A stretch of DNA of 64,000 nt from Tridacna crocea (GCA_943736015.1 OX031065.1:21714427-21778426); one strand, 5' to 3'. Numbered from the stretch's first letter, positions 46,674-59,374 are shown. Numbers and translations: made by a program. Notes: a model not told the origin generated them from the letters alone.

Positions 46674-46864
46674 GAAGCGCCTAACCAGCCAGTTTGAATC
46701 GGTTCCGCCCAATAATGAATGGAGAGTTGCGGTCAAAAAACTCTGTACGTACGGACAGACGCATGCACGGACGGGTGCCATTACACCTCCGATGCCTATC
46801 GGTGGAGATAATTATGTTGTAAGTGTACCTTAGTTGGGTTAGGGTTAGAGTAAGAGTTTCGGTG

Positions 46865-47199
46865 TGTATGTGGGGGGTCGTTATTCTATAGGGGGTCACA
46901 ATTCTACGTGAGGGGTCACTTTTCTACGTGTGGGGAGGTCATAATGCTATGACCCCCCGGTCATAATATTATGACCGGGGAGTCGATATTCTATATAAAA
47001 TAATGACCGTGGGGTCATTATTCTATGGGGGTCACTTTACAACGTTACACCGGACCTACTTTTGCTGAAGATTACTTTTGCGGGTCCTACACGCTGCTTT
47101 GCCCATTTACTTTCATTCTATTGGTTAATTTTCAGTATTGGGGATCTGAAAACTGCTTCCCTATTGTATTCTTGTACCATACAAATATGAGTGGAAGGA
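46865..47199 (+). repeat. Right part of repeat family L
   Basis: Tandem 'ggggtcattattctat'-type units lead into 'ctacttttgctgaag ... ttttcagtattggggatctg ... gagtggaagg'. The same right end closes the copy at 62,283-63,122. It pairs with the left part at 26,877. Confidence 0.6.
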
Positions 47200-47212
47200 C
47201 TTGATTTAAAAC

Positions 47213-47441
47213 TTAACCCTTTACTCCATAGATACTCATTTCTACACATTGCTTGAAGGAGCCTTTGGAAAACATTGTGGCAAAAGGTGAAATTGCTCGT
47301 GACGAGCAATTTCACCTTTTGCTACAATGTTTTCTACACTATCAAAAAGTGTCATATACACATAAGAAACAGATTCATCCTTGCTGTTATTTAGGGTCAA
47401 TTAGAGATATCATGGAAATGCCTTATGGGCTAAAGGGTTAA
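47213..47441 (-). repeat. TTAA hairpin family C, full copy
   Basis: 229 bp TTAA to TTAA, with a central palindrome 'ggtgaaattgctcgtgacga' and matching arm. Confidence 0.8.
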
Positions 47442-47502
47442 GAAAATGAATGCAGTTTAAAATGTTTTCGTGGGTATATGATGTCTGTTATATTAAATTA
47501 TA

Positions 47503-47646
47503 AGGAATGAAGAGAGTTTTATTTTTTTTCATGGAGCTGTGATAAAAAAAAACCTAATCACACTATGAAACCGCGAAGTTCAGTATGATTAGGTTTTCTT
47601 TTCAAACCTCCATGAAAAAAAAAATAATAAAATTCTCTTCATTCCT
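47503..47646. repeat. Foldback element
   Basis: 'aggaatgaagagagttttat' at the left is mirrored at the right ('attctcttcattcct'), with inner arms 'ttttttcatggag' and 'aacctaatcacac' against 'gtatgattaggtt'. Directly abuts the family B copy. Confidence 0.65.
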
Positions 47647-47874
47647 TAACTCTTTACCACACGAGAAAATTTTAGACTGGTCCAAATTGAAAGCATTTGC
47701 AGAAGACAAAATAAAGGTGACTGAAAAATTGAAATTTGTTCTGGGAAGGGTAGAAAACACTGTGGGAAAAGGAGAAAATGCTGGTTACCAGCATTTTCTC
47801 CTTTTCCCACAGTGTTTTCAAAAGGCTTCTTTCTCAGGGGCGTCAAAAGTAGGGATTGTGTGGTAATGGGTTAA
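47646..47874 (+). repeat. TTAA hairpin family B, reference-quality copy
   Basis: 229 bp with TTAA at both ends. The central palindrome 'gaaaatgctggttaccagca' has perfect arms of about 26 bp. Best-preserved B copy in the window. Confidence 0.85.
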
Positions 47875-48191
47875 ATAGCAAATGTTTTGAATATGGTGAT
47901 GATCGGTTGTGGGTTTTTCTGTTGCATGCAAGATTGTCGACCTTCGACATGAGCAAATTTGAGAATAGGCTTATATCTCCGTTGTCTGACTCTAACTCGC
48001 AAATCAACGAGAGAGGAGAGTCCGCTTTAACAACCGTTTTACATTGAGTTCTTCTTCCGAATACCAAAACTAGTCTCCTGGTTTGGCTGCAACATGTTAG
48101 CCAAAAGTGTCTTTAATTCAAGAAGTGGGAATTATTGCGACCCGCTACAATATTATGACATTTTGAATTCCTTAGGGAATAATCAAAATAC

Positions 48192-48352
48192 TATGAAAAA
48201 TAAGAATCTAATGTTCAATATTTTGGCTATTGCCTTTTTCAAGAGTTAGAAACGCCTTATCCTTCTAGAAGGACAAAGTGTTTCTAACTCTTGAAAGAGG
48301 CAATTATAGCCGAAATATTGAACATTATAGATTCTTATTTTTCATAGCGATA
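48192..48352. repeat. Long foldback
   Basis: The arm 'ctatgaaaaataagaatcta' and following 'gttcaatattttggctat' are mirrored on the right side. The centre has 'gttagaaacgccttatcc' against 'aaagtgtttctaac'. About 160 bp in all. Confidence 0.7.
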
Positions 48353-48560
48353 TAATATAATTAACGGATCCCCCATTATGACAGTGATTATTCAATATTT
48401 TTACCAGTATAATTCTTGCATGTGAAGATGAAATTTGGAAATCATGTAGGTCATGGAACTAAAAATCAAAGCATTTGAAACTATTACAGCTGGTGGGTGC
48501 AATAACATGAAGAACGATAATTTACTGTCTAAATAAGACTGATTTTCCCACTTTCAAACC

Positions 48561-48763
48561 TTAGGTTACTAAGAGCGAATTAGTGGCCTTTTGCATACGG
48601 TGCAGATTGAGACCAGACTGCAAAGAACGTGTAGTCTGATCTTGGATCTACGCCGTCCGACAAGGAGACAATTTTCTCCAAAAATAACTTTAGAATAGAA
48701 ATATTTGGTGGTTTTCTGAAGTCGTAAAAGTTTAGTATAACTTACTTAGCAGATTAAGGATTA
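48561..48763. repeat. Hairpin family D copy
   Basis: 'accttaggttactaagagcg' start, 'gaccagactgcaaagaacgt' core with 'gtagtctgatcttgg', and the conserved 'gacaaggagac' tail. Confidence 0.6.
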
Positions 48764-48942
48764 AAGTGATGTCGATCCTTCAAAAGATGAAGCCTTGGTA
48801 GAAACACTTCGATTGCTGTCAGATTGATTGTAATCTTTATTATTTTTTGTATAACAGTTGTATTCTGTATTTGTTTTGATAAATTCATCCAATCAAAATA
48901 TAACGTTTCGATACCGATTGTTAAATCTGTGGACCATATCAT

Positions 48943-49208
48943 ATAGTTTGCAACGCGCGAAAAGGGGCCTTCGAACAGTTGCGTAAAGTGTCCTCACGGA
49001 TTAGCCTGCGCAGTCCGCGCAGGCTAATCCGAGACGACACTTTACGACGACATCGGATTTTGTGCTAAAGTAGACTCGAGCAGAACAGAAAATTACATAA
49101 AAACTGAAAGTTTCGTTTCAGATTAGCCTGTGCGGACTGCATAAGCTAATCCGACACGACACTTTACACAAATGCTCGGATGCCCATTTTTGCCTGTTGC
49201 AAGTCAGA
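48943..49208. repeat. MITE family A copy
   Basis: Inverted ends (gtttgcaacgcgcgaaaag / ttgcctgttgcaag) and two palindromic blocks 'gcctgcgcagtccgcgcagg' and a diverged partner on the right. Confidence 0.7.
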
Positions 49209-51767
49209 ATGGTACCAAAAAAATGAATCGATTGTAACACTCCTACAGTCAAAAATCAGAAAGATCCTTTAATTTTGATATATCTAATTACTGTGAAAAG
49301 GTACTTTCAGAAACCAAAGAAGAGCTCTGCAAATTACAACTGCAAAGGTTTTAGTCGTTATAATCCTATGGAATCAATCAAAAACACCCCTTTCTCTTGA
49401 ATGATTAAACAGTGATTTACTGGCACAAAGCCTTTGATTTATGGGTAATATTCTATATAAAATGTCTTTGATCGAAAACATGAAGAGAGAAAGGTTCCCC
49501 TTATCGAAAACAGGTTATTTATAAATCAAACAATTAACGAATGTTTCGTGCATGACCCCTATGGCGCCTCATGCTTGTCAACGCCCCCTAGCGGAACCAT
49601 AGATCATTTAGCAGGGCTGATTATTAAAAAGCACCGGTATAGTGTAAACCGAACCTATTTCTAACAGTGGAGAAAAAGATAATGTCTAAAACATTTAACG
49701 TGACACCATCGGTCTTTGATGTTTATCAAAATGAAAAGACAAACCGCTGTGTACAGCCAATATAAAATATGATAAAACACAAAATGTTCAAAATACATTC
49801 ACAACATAGTCCGATAAGCAGGTTGATGAATTTCCCCTGATTAAACTGTCTGTCAGCTCTTGTAGAAAACTAATCTACACGATACCCTTTTCTGTGCTCA
49901 CAGACCTTCCTCGTAAATACTCTAAACAAAAGCAGAGATTTATATCGTATCTAAGTGGCACCATACCGAACTACAGATCTCATTTCAGAACTTTAATCTA
50001 TAGCCATAACAAACTTTTTGGGGGACAAAACGTGCCTTGTTTGTTTTTCTTCCAATATTATGTAAAAATAACAATCCAAGAATGAGCAGAAAAACATCGG
50101 AACAGAAACGTAAATCAGTATAACACGTTGTTGTCCTACTTAACGTGTACGGTCCATACAGAGACCAAAACTTTGGTCCTATTCCTGCATTGAATCAAAC
50201 AATAAAATGAAACACAGCAAAATGTATTACATCGAGTGGATTTTCCTGAAGAAAATATTTCAAAATACAAAAGAAACCTTTCTAGAGACGTCTGAAATAA
50301 GAAAATATTCCCGGTGGGACCTCGAACCACCCTGCTGTCTTGTGTTCTATACTCTCAACTAGTTCCCTAGAAACGCCTTACCAAAGCCCAAGACTGTCTT
50401 CTGTTGACTTGAACGTATTTATGTGGTTTATCGACAAGATAAACACTTCACAGATAATTACGTATATACTAAGTATAATTTCAATATATGTTCATCATTG
50501 TTAATGATAGACTAAAAGTGATATTGTTTTACTAAAGTTTCAAAACATAAAAAATGTGTTAAAAAACCTCATTATTTGAATAACGTTTAATAGGAGTATG
50601 TTTACTTTAGTTCATGTACTCCAAAAGTATTGAAACAGGAAACTTAAACGTGGATTTTTGTACCAAAATTCTTATTACTTCTCTTTAAGATATAAAGGCA
50701 CTCCCAATTTTATTTGCGAACGAGTCTCATGTAGGGACTTCTGTTCTTCGACTAATTGGAACTGACTAAGGAAGGTATGATAACCCAGGTTGTTAACTTT
50801 GATATGAAAACCATTTGTGCAAACACGTAATTCCTTGATGTCTTCATCACTTGAGGAACTTTTTCCGACCCTCAAAATTTGGGCTTATGAGTACATTTAA
50901 GTTAAACAGGAAGTTATAGATTTTTATGCCAAATAATGATTTTTTTTAAAATCTACATTATTTTTCCTGTGATCGCGTGACTTGTTAATTATACTGTTTA
51001 ATAATTGCTTCCAATGAGTTTTTGTACAAGTTTGCATAAATTTCTATTTGAAAAGTGCTACGGACTTTCCCTTATTTCTTCAAATGTCAGTATGAAAAAT
51101 TGAGATCAACCAACACGAAAAACGATGAAATGAAAAATACTAAAAGAATAACATAAAATTGTCACTTTCTGAATGATTTCGAAAACGTTATGGGGAAAAG
51201 AGCCATGGCTGGTTACAAGCAATTGCTCCTTTTCTTAATACTGTTTTCGCAGGCTGTTATAACTGCAGGAGTTTAAGAAGTTCTGTTTGCACAGAAATGG
51301 GTTAACGCCAGATGGTGATTCCGTTAACACCTACAATGAGCCGCAAGAAGCAATCAAACGGCTCCCTCTCGGACGTCATTATTATTTCACCGGAGTTTCT
51401 TTTTTTTTCACCCCTCTGTATTGACACAAGTTCAAAAACTCCACAAGGCAATGAAAACATTTACTTTTCCGAGAAAAATAACGCGGTGTAGCAGGTGATC
51501 ACTTCCGTTAGATTTGTCGTCTGTAAGTGATGAGGCGTGCGCGCGAGAATTACTTAGACCAGTTGTCGTGGTAACGCCTCATTTCTGTCTTTACCATAAT
51601 ACACTCCATGGGCCTGTTACTTGGCAATCAAAAGTATCCATCAAGGGAAAACATCCTTATCGACTAAGCCTTTTTCTTGTTCCTAATTAAAGCCCCAGTA
51701 GCTTCCAAAAGCAAAAACCGCAGGTGTTAAGATATGTTTAAATGGGCAGGATCACTGATATAATCTT
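49209..51767. other. Intergenic DNA without recognisable genes
   Basis: Short frames only. A tRNA-like segment on the minus strand near 50,305-50,360 (box-B-like 'ggttcgaggtc') is probably a SINE head. Confidence 0.45.
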
Positions 51768-51995
51768 TTAACTCATTAGCAAAAAACAATAATTTAGTCT
51801 TGTCCAATCGAAAGTATTTGCAGACGACAAAGTAAAAGTGACTGAAAATTTGAAATTTGTTTTGTGAAGGGTGGAAAACATTGCAGGAAAAGGAGAAAAT
51901 GCTGGTTACCAGCATTTTCTCCTTTTCTCACAATGTTTTTTAAACACTTCTTTCTCAGGGTTGTCAAAAGTAGAGGTTGTGTTGTAATGGGTTAA
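51768..51995 (+). repeat. TTAA hairpin family B copy
   Basis: 228 bp TTAA to TTAA; palindrome 'aaaatgctggttaccagcat' with intact arms. Confidence 0.8.
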
Positions 51996-52306
51996 AGCCA
52001 CAATAGCAGCCAAAAATAAAACATGCAGGTTTTCAGATGCATTTTAGGTTAAATCATACGATTTAAAAAAGTATAAGAATTGTTCTGAAGATGAGAATCT
52101 CTTGTTGCGCGGTCAATCCAAGCGTTATTAACTTGTAGAAAAATTTAATTTTGAAACAAAGTAAAAAATTTGCCAGGCCGTTCTATATTTTGTTCTCAAG
52201 TAAAAATTCTGCTAATTTCTGTGACCAACACCTCAACCGACTGTATACTATAACTGGTTGTCATCTTCACAATAATTTCTATATTTCTAAAGTGTATGAT
52301 TTAAGT

Positions 52307-52536
52307 TTAACCCCTTCCCAAACAATCCCTGGTTTTTACGACCCTGAGATAGACACTTTTTTGAAAATATTGTGGGAAAAGGAAAAACTGCTGGTTACCA
52401 GCATTTTCTCCTTTTTCCACGATGTTTTCAACCATACTGGAAACAAATTTCAGTTTTTGAGATACGTTTATGTTGTCGTCTGCAAGTAATTTCAATTTGG
52501 ACCTGTCCAAAATTTTATCGTTTGGTAGAGAGTTAA
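52307..52536 (-). repeat. TTAA hairpin family B copy
   Basis: 230 bp TTAA to TTAA, reverse orientation to the copy at 51,768; the core arms differ by a few bases. Confidence 0.75.
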
Positions 52537-52789
52537 AGGCATAGTAATTGCTGCATTGTTTTACTTTTGGCAATAAGGACATTATACTACTGGTCTAAGC
52601 CATTTTCAGATATGTACCCAAAGCCATCATTTTACATTCTTTAAATGTCCTGCAATTCGACGGAAAAAAAATCAAAGTAATCCAAGGGAAATAACTGGTA
52701 TCGAAATTCGAAATTACATTTTTTTCGTGTATCTTTCTAATGGCATTTGTCATGAATTCATATCATGCATGCTCTGATTTGTTTGTTTG

Positions 52790-53005
52790 AATGGTGTTTT
52801 ACGCCGCTTTCAACGTTATTTCAGCCATATCACGGCGACAGTTCATATATTCATCTTTCCTGGGTTTCACCAGTACTAGGCTAGGCTCTGAAATGTCTTG
52901 GCCAAGGACACTCCTGTGAAAAAAAACCAGTGGAGCCAGCGAGACTCGAACCTGGGATTTCCAGGTCACGAGTCCTACACTTTACCACTGAGCCACACAG
53001 GACCC
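52790..53005 (-). repeat. tRNA-derived SINE, good copy
   Basis: On the minus strand it starts 'ggtcctgtgtggctcagtgg' (box A TGGCTCAGTGG) with box B 'ggttcgagtct', then the body ending in 'cgttgaaagcggcgtaaaac'. Best SINE copy in the window. Confidence 0.75.
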
Positions 53006-53336
53006 TGCGTGCTCTGTGAAAATGGGGCTTAATGAATCTGACACCGGTGGTAACTTTTTGAAATATATGAATTTTTAGCATATCTACTTGATCAGTGTAC
53101 CTCTACATCAAGTCGATTGTCAGACAAAATTTACTTCATGGACTCCTAATTATGTGATCACTTACTTGGTATAATGGGTCACGGATATGCAGTAAAATCC
53201 GCCATTCAAGAGTATGGCATATCAAATGCTCAGGTCGTAGATCAAGATCACATGTCGCTGAAAAAGACTGGGCTAAACTTTTTAAAAAACGTTGTCTGCA
53301 CAAGTCATATTCCTCGAAGATTCGACCTGTCTTATA

Positions 53337-53645
53337 TGATGCATCACTCCGAATTTTGGGGGATTGTAGTAATACGTCCTATAAAGTAGCAATGGAGAAA
53401 ATGGCTTTTATCAATACGTTTGAGGAAAAATCAGGCCTGTTTTAGGTACAGATTGCTCTAAACTGCTGATCATAGCTGAATGAATCGCACTAGGTAGATT
53501 CTAGCGTCTTATTGAGTAAACTTTTATTTTAGTTTGAAATTCAAAGTAACTGTTGTCACGAAGAAAAGTAGTCCGGTTCTGTACCCAGGATGCCCAAATT
53601 AGATAGATGTGTATTTGTAGAATGCCATCTAGAGGGAGATAATGC
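53337..53645 (-). repeat. Repeat family M copy
   Basis: Reverse-oriented relative of 61,797-62,130 and 62,552-62,900 (shared 'gatgcccaaattagatagat' and 'gaatgccatctagagggaga' in this orientation). No coding motifs; class unknown. Confidence 0.6.
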
Positions 53646-53987
53646 TTTTAAACCGCTATGTTTTCTCTTTAACTCTTTCCGTTCCAAATATATAAACTCA
53701 ACCTTTTCCGACGGCTCTAAAAATAATCCATTGAAGCTTACAAAAATTTTGTCAAGCTGACAGTAACAACCTAAATAATTATAGTTCAAACGGATTTTAA
53801 TTTTATAGAAAAAAATCTTCTTGAACATTATAGATCTACGTTCAGACACGTTCTCTGCACTCTCATTTTGATCGACATTGTCTGTAAAAGGTCTGTAACT
53901 CCCGCTCAGTAGCCTAAGAATTAATCCTTGTCCTGCGAAATAACTGAAACAAATTTTTAATTCTATTGTAAAAAAATGTTTGATTGT

Positions 53988-54060
53988 GGTGTCCGTGGCT
54001 GTAAGGTAGAACGTCGGCATCGTAACCATAAAGTCCTGAGTTCGATACCCTGGAGAGGGT
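53988..54060 (+). repeat. tRNA-like SINE head or tRNA pseudogene
   Basis: 'gtggctgtaaggtagaacg' followed about 30 bp on by 'gagttcgataccc' (A- and B-box-like). No convincing acceptor stem, so I do not call a tRNA gene. Confidence 0.4.
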
Positions 54061-54198
54061 GTCAAGTTAAGGATCTTTCATTGGCCCACACGTTCGGCGC
54101 GAGTACTGATGCAGTTCCCAGGGAACAGAATTGAGAGAGATTAGTATAAGTATGTTTAAATATGTTTAATTTATTGTAAAAACCCAAATATTGTTGTT

Positions 54199-54427
54199 TT
54201 AACCCTTTACTCCACAGATACTCGTTTCTATGCACTGCTTGTAGGAGCCTTTGGAAAACAATGTGACAAAAGGTGAAATTGCTCGTGACGATCAATTTCA
54301 CCTTTTGTCGCAATGTTTTCTATGCTATCTTAGGGTATTCTATACATATAAAAAACGGCTTCATCCTTGATGTTATTTAGGGTCTGTTAGAGATATCATA
54401 GAAAGGCTTTATGGGGTAAGGGGTTAA
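54199..54427 (-). repeat. TTAA hairpin family C, full copy
   Basis: 229 bp TTAA to TTAA, with the same core as the copies at 12,913 and 47,213. Confidence 0.8.
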
Positions 54428-54884
54428 AGGCATCTTTCAGGGAATGAAATCGCCATATCGGACATTGTAGATCCAACATTAGAATGCACGTGTGGCGGAT
54501 TTTCAAGCCACATGCAAAAGCTTTCGATCTTTTGTAACTTTAGGACATAGAACATCACAGATAAAAAAAAAACAGATTACCTTTTTATTTTACACATATT
54601 CAATAATCCAGTATTTTATTTCCACCTTTTCACTTTTCTGCTCCTGCTCGAATATTGTCTTTTCACTAATATACAAACAACCAACGTGTGCGATTTCTTT
54701 ATATATCCAAAACATTTTCCCGCCAAAAGTAGTAAAACTCGCATGAATAACGTGATTCCGGTGATTTTAAAGCTCGCCTCATTGTTGTACACAAAAGAAG
54801 GAGCAAAGAGATTCGGAAAGGAGCAGAAAGGAGCGTACATATAAAACATGAAGGAATAACTTGTTTTCGTAGATTTCACGACAG

Positions 54885-54960
54885 CATGTTCTGTGCAGTC
54901 TGATCTTGATCTACGCTGTCAGAAAAAGGCCAGTGATTCGGACTACGCAGACTCAGGGTT
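54885..54960. repeat. Hairpin family D fragment
   Basis: 'gttctgtgcagtctgatctt' and 'gatctacgctgtcagaaaaagg' match one half of the D core. Confidence 0.5.
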
Positions 54961-55113
54961 AACAATGCTTGCCACAAATACAACGCAGGGTGTTATCGAA
55001 GGGACATAACTAGTATCAAACTCAAATAATCCGTGTTTCGTTTATTATCCTTCCTGGGTTTTTTTCCCCCGATTAAAATGACCCATGCTTTGTGAAAAAG
55101 GTGTCAATCTATC

Positions 55114-55342
55114 TTAACCCTTTACTCTATAGATACTCATTTCTACACACGGCTTGTAGGAGCCTTTGGAAGACTTTGTGGCAAAAGGTTGAATTGCTCG
55201 TAACAACTAATTTCACCTTTTGTCACAATGTTTTCTATGCTATCAAAAGGTATCATTTACCCATAAGAAACGGCTTCACCTTTGCTGTTATTTAGGGTCA
55301 ATTAGAGATGCCATAGATATACCTTATGAGGTAAAGAGTTAA
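55114..55342 (-). repeat. TTAA hairpin family C, full copy
   Basis: 229 bp TTAA to TTAA; the core palindrome has a few mismatches in one arm. Confidence 0.8.
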
Positions 55343-55548
55343 AACACATCGATTCTTATCAGTCTGCAGCAGGCTGACCTTGGAATTAACCTTTTGGTGT
55401 GTGTCAAAGGACCAATCTACCTCACGATTCCGATGGTTACTACAGCACATTGATTGTATGGATCAATAATGTAGAGATGATCTGCTCAGCATAAAAGATA
55501 ACAGTGATACAATAAACCCCCTTTCCACAGAACACGACTCAAGTGTAG

Positions 55549-55812
55549 TATGGCCCGCAACACGCGAAAAGGGGACATTCGGACATTTGCGTAAAGTGCC
55601 GTATCGGATCAGCCTGCGCGGTCCGCGCAGGCTGATCCGAAACGATACTTTCCGCTTTTAATGTAATTTTCTAATTCGGGTAAGTCTACTGTAGCACAAA
55701 ATCTAATATAGTCGTAAAGTGCCGTCTCGGAATTGCCCGCGCAGACTTTACAGGCTGATCTGAGTCGACACTTTACGCAAATGCCCAAATGCATCTTTTT
55801 CGGTGTTGCAAA
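55549..55812. repeat. MITE family A copy
   Basis: Left end 'ggcccgcaacacgcgaaaag', first palindrome 'cagcctgcgcggtccgcgca', and right end 'ttttcggtgttgca'. Confidence 0.75.
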
Positions 55813-55904
55813 AGGGATAGTAGTTGATGCTTGTCACAAGTAGTTGCTCATTTTACCACAATCTTTTTCATACTCTTTAAAATCGTATACCCCTTTCCTT
55901 CTTA

Positions 55905-56175
55905 AGGTAGCCAAGTAGGTAGCGAACAGGAGTAAAGTGCTTTGGGAAGCTGGTTCCAATCCCAAGTTCTACCAATTTCTGTCGGAGTACTGTGACAGTT
56001 ATCGTGACAGGATTCATTCCTTTCTCACTGCTGATCATTGTTTCGACGATGGTTATGTGGGAAAGCAGCTAGTGACTCGGAAATAATGTTGTGCCCTGCA
56101 TTGGTAATAAAAGCCTCACAGAAAGCTTGGACAGTTTCACTGACCGCCGCGATATAAATGAAATAATCATATAAA
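55905..56175 (+). repeat. tRNA-derived SINE, second family
   Basis: tRNA-like head (gtagccaagtaggtagcgaa ... ggttccaatccc), then the body 'gacaggattcattcc', 'gacgatggttatgtg' and the tail 'gatataaatgaaata'. A fragment of this family lies in polymerase intron 1. Confidence 0.6.
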
Positions 56176-56511
56176 CAGCATAATCAATAACTCGAAAGCT
56201 TACCATTTTCATATTTGCTTTACAACATTATTTTATTGTATGTTTTTTTAAAAATAGATAAACTCAGTCTTTTGACACTGACTTTGGTTTATAGACAGAT
56301 TCTGGTTGGTTTTCCGGTATAGACTTGCTTTTCTGACGCCAGGCTCCTCTCCAGGCAGTGTGTGACGTCAAAATTAAGTCTTTCGGTCCATAGAAACGAC
56401 GTTTAACTTGCGCGATAGTTACAATCTTTCAAAACGTGGAATGTAGGTAGATCTAACACGGGTGAGTAGTTTCAATCTTTGAAAAACCTACTAATTTTTC
56501 GACATATTGTA

Positions 56512-56736
56512 TTAACTCTTAACCAAAGTACAAAATATTAGACTGGTCCAGATTAAAAGCTGTTGCAGACGACAAATTAAACATAACTCAAAAATTGAAA
56601 TTTCTTTCCAACATGGCAGAAAACATTTTGGGAAAAGAAGAAAATGCTGGTTCCCAGCATTTTCTCCTTTTCTCACGATGTTTTCAATAGGCTTCTATCT
56701 CAGGGTCGTAAAAATCATTGTTTGGGAAAGGGTCAA
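56512..56736 (+). repeat. TTAA hairpin family B copy
   Basis: 225 bp; left TTAA kept, right end TCAA. Palindrome 'agaaaatgctggttcccagc'. Confidence 0.7.
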
Positions 56737-56848
56737 GCCCTTATTTCGGAAATCTGTGATCGAGAACCATTTCTATCCCTTTATCAAACGACGAAATTTA
56801 GGTTCTTCCAGAGTGAGAGTAGCTGCAAACGAAAACGGAAAGTTATGA

Positions 56849-57116
56849 TATGGCCTGCAACACGTGAAAAGGGACATTCGGACATCTGCGTAAAGTGTCG
56901 TCTCGGATCAGCCTGCGCAATCCGCGCAGGCTAATCCGAGACGGCACTTTCCGTTTTAATGCCATTTTCTGTTTTGCGCATGTCTACTGTAGCACAAAAT
57001 CTACTGTAGTCGTAAAGTGCCGTCTCGGATTAGCCTGCGCGGACTGCGCAGGCTGATCCGAGACGACACTTTACGCAGATGTCCGAATGTCCCTTTTCGC
57101 GTGTTACACACCATAT
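56849..57116. repeat. MITE family A, best copy
   Basis: 'atatggcctgcaacacg' and its complement at the right. Two near-perfect inner palindromes ('ggatcagcctgcgcaatccg', 'gcctgcgcggactgcgcagg') flank the 'gtctactgtagcac' centre. Confidence 0.8.
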
Positions 57117-57342
57117 GAGAGTAACCCTTCTGATATTGTAACAAAAGGAGAAAATGTTGGTCACCAGCATTGAGTTTTTTCCAACAAAATGATGTAAAAG
57201 GACTTATTCTTTGAGTTTTTTAACAGGTGACTGTTTTATAAAAGTTTACTGTTACACTACGACAGATAAAAAAAAAATCCAACAGAACAAGATCTACGAT
57301 TTTTTGGTCATCAGCAGGATGTCAATGTGCCAAACTTGAAAA

Positions 57343-57415
57343 TAAGAGAGAGAGAGAGAAAGAGAGAGACTGAGACAGAGAGAGAGACAGAGAGAGACGT
57401 GGGACTGGGGAATGG
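57343..57415 (+). repeat. (GA)n / G-rich microsatellite
   Basis: agagagaga repeats followed by a G-run (gggggggggtgg). Confidence 0.8.
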
Positions 57416-58257
57416 GGGGGGGGTGGTGGGGGACTTGGGGCGGTATGGGGGAAAATAAGAAAAACAGTACGGATCTCGATTTGAATATCCATTAAGTATC
57501 ATTCCTATCAGAATACTCGTTTATGCCACATTCTTCATTTGTCATTGATTTTTTCTTAAGGGGGAAGGCGGTATTATTTTTTTTTTTAGAAATATTTTTG
57601 CATTATAAAAATAAAACAAAATCAACTTACCAGACGTAAAATGGATCGATCAATGTTGAACAAATTGGCTTCTTTACAGAGGAAGCCAGGAGCATCAATG
57701 TTTTCAAATAACTTACTAGCTTTTAATTTCAATGCATTTTGGTACATGTAAACAAACAAGTAAGGAATTTTTTGGTGAAGGGGGAGGGGGAAGAGGAAAG
57801 CCGCCGCGTAGAAAAATGTTATACCATACATGACACTGTCATCTGAGCTTCTTCCTGGCGTTCATTCAAGTCGCATGATCTGAATCAGCGGTTCTCTTTC
57901 TCTCTTTAACAAAATTCTTCTTATCTCTTCTTCTTCTTATGTTTATTTGTTTAACTTAGAAAAAAATACAATTATTTGAGAGGTCATTTAAAACCATGGC
58001 AAAATAATACAACAAATATTTTCTGATACATGTATAATGCCATTAAAAAATATTTTTGAGTCCTAAACTTTATATTTTGTGATCAAATAGTTCACAGTGA
58101 ATAATTTCCTGTTTTTATTTTATCATTATCATTATTATTTAATTCGTTGTAATCTACATTCGACTCATTAAACAAGATTATATTTTTTATTTATATGTAT
58201 ATTCAAATCAAGATATCCTCTTCTTGAGAAATGTAACTTTTAATTATAATAATGTAC

Positions 58258-58432
58258 ACGAGCCTTCGGCGGTACAACCGCCTTCTTCTAGTGTGATCCT
58301 GTGATACAATGCCGGCATTGTATCACAGGATCACACTAAAAGAAGGCGATTGTACCGCCGAGCTTTGCATTATATCACAGGATCACACTAGAAGAAGGCA
58401 GATGTACCGCCGAAAGTTCGTGTACATTATTA
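58258..58432. repeat. Nested foldback with three related arms
   Basis: 'cttcggcggtacaaccgcc' plus 'ctagtgtgatcctgtgatac' on the left is mirrored by two consecutive right-hand copies ('gtatcacaggatcacacta' and 'atatcacaggatcacacta', each followed by 'gaaggc...gtaccgccg'). Confidence 0.75.
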
Positions 58433-58572
58433 TTGATATTAAAAGTTATATTCAAATCTTTAAGCCCGTAAGGGGAAAACAGTGGCTTCTACCTCCGGCA
58501 GAGCTCAACATCTTGATTTATATTCACCGTCCATTTTTTAGAACGTTCTTTGTCTTTTTCTTTATGATTTCC

Positions 58573-58660
58573 TGACTGTGAAAGTTACAGAACTGCTGAT
58601 TGGCTAACCATTTCGGAAATAGTTTAGCAAATCAGAAGTTCTGTTACTTTCGCATTGACA
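58573..58660. repeat. Palindromic element
   Basis: 'gaaagttacagaactgctga' is mirrored by 'cagaagttctgttactttc'. Related but diverged sequence near 6,073, 11,090 and 12,730. Confidence 0.55.
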
Positions 58661-58843
58661 AACTTCTGAAGAAAAAGGCGAAAAATGATAAGAATGGTTG
58701 GTGAATATGGACCCTAGCAGAAAGCACAAAGCGCACAGTCTTATCTTGAATCTATACTGTTTGAATGTTTAGTCTAGTCAATTATGATAAAAAGCTGTCT
58801 GAATTTCAGTGAGTTGAACTGCCAGCCTCCGAAAGAGGTCTTC

Positions 58844-59072
58844 TTCATCCATTACCACACAATCCCTACTTTTGACGCCCCTGAGCAAGAAGCCTTTAGA
58901 AAACATTGTGGGAAAAGGAGAAAATGCTGGTAACCAGCATTTTTTTCTTTTCCCACAATGTTTTCTACCCTTCACGAAACAAATTTCAAATTTTCGGTCA
59001 TTTTTATTGTGTAGTCTGCAATTTCTTTCAATTTGGACAAACCTAAAATTTTGTCGTTTTGTAATGGGTTAA
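58844..59072 (-). repeat. TTAA hairpin family B copy
   Basis: 229 bp; the right end keeps TTAA and the left is mutated. Core 'aaaatgctggtaaccagcat'. Confidence 0.75.
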
Positions 59073-59374
59073 TCATATTTTTCTTCTTTGAGAGAGTATA
59101 GAAACACTCCGTTGAAAAGGACTAGTCGCCTTTAAATTCCAATTACTTTTAGAGATGGAAAGTGGGCCATATACTTTTCATAAATTTAATTCAAAGGATT
59201 CTTGTAAATTTAAAAACGTCTGCATTTTCAGCTAGCTGAGCTATGCACCAATTGAGTAATTCATAAAAAAAGTAGTAACATGTAAGTTTGGAATTTAATT
59301 TTCTGTACCGTTATGTGACACCACACACATAAAATTCACGAGTTTAAAATGAATCACGTGACTGTATATTGCAG

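Noticed and set aside
47585..47866. 93-codon frame over the hairpin repeats
   Set aside because: It runs through two foldback elements; similar false frames occur at other family B copies (2,123; 52,307; 58,872).
53988..54060. tRNA gene
   Set aside because: A- and B-box-like sequences are present, but I could not form a proper acceptor stem; more likely a SINE head. The same applies near 21,055, 27,715 and 50,305.
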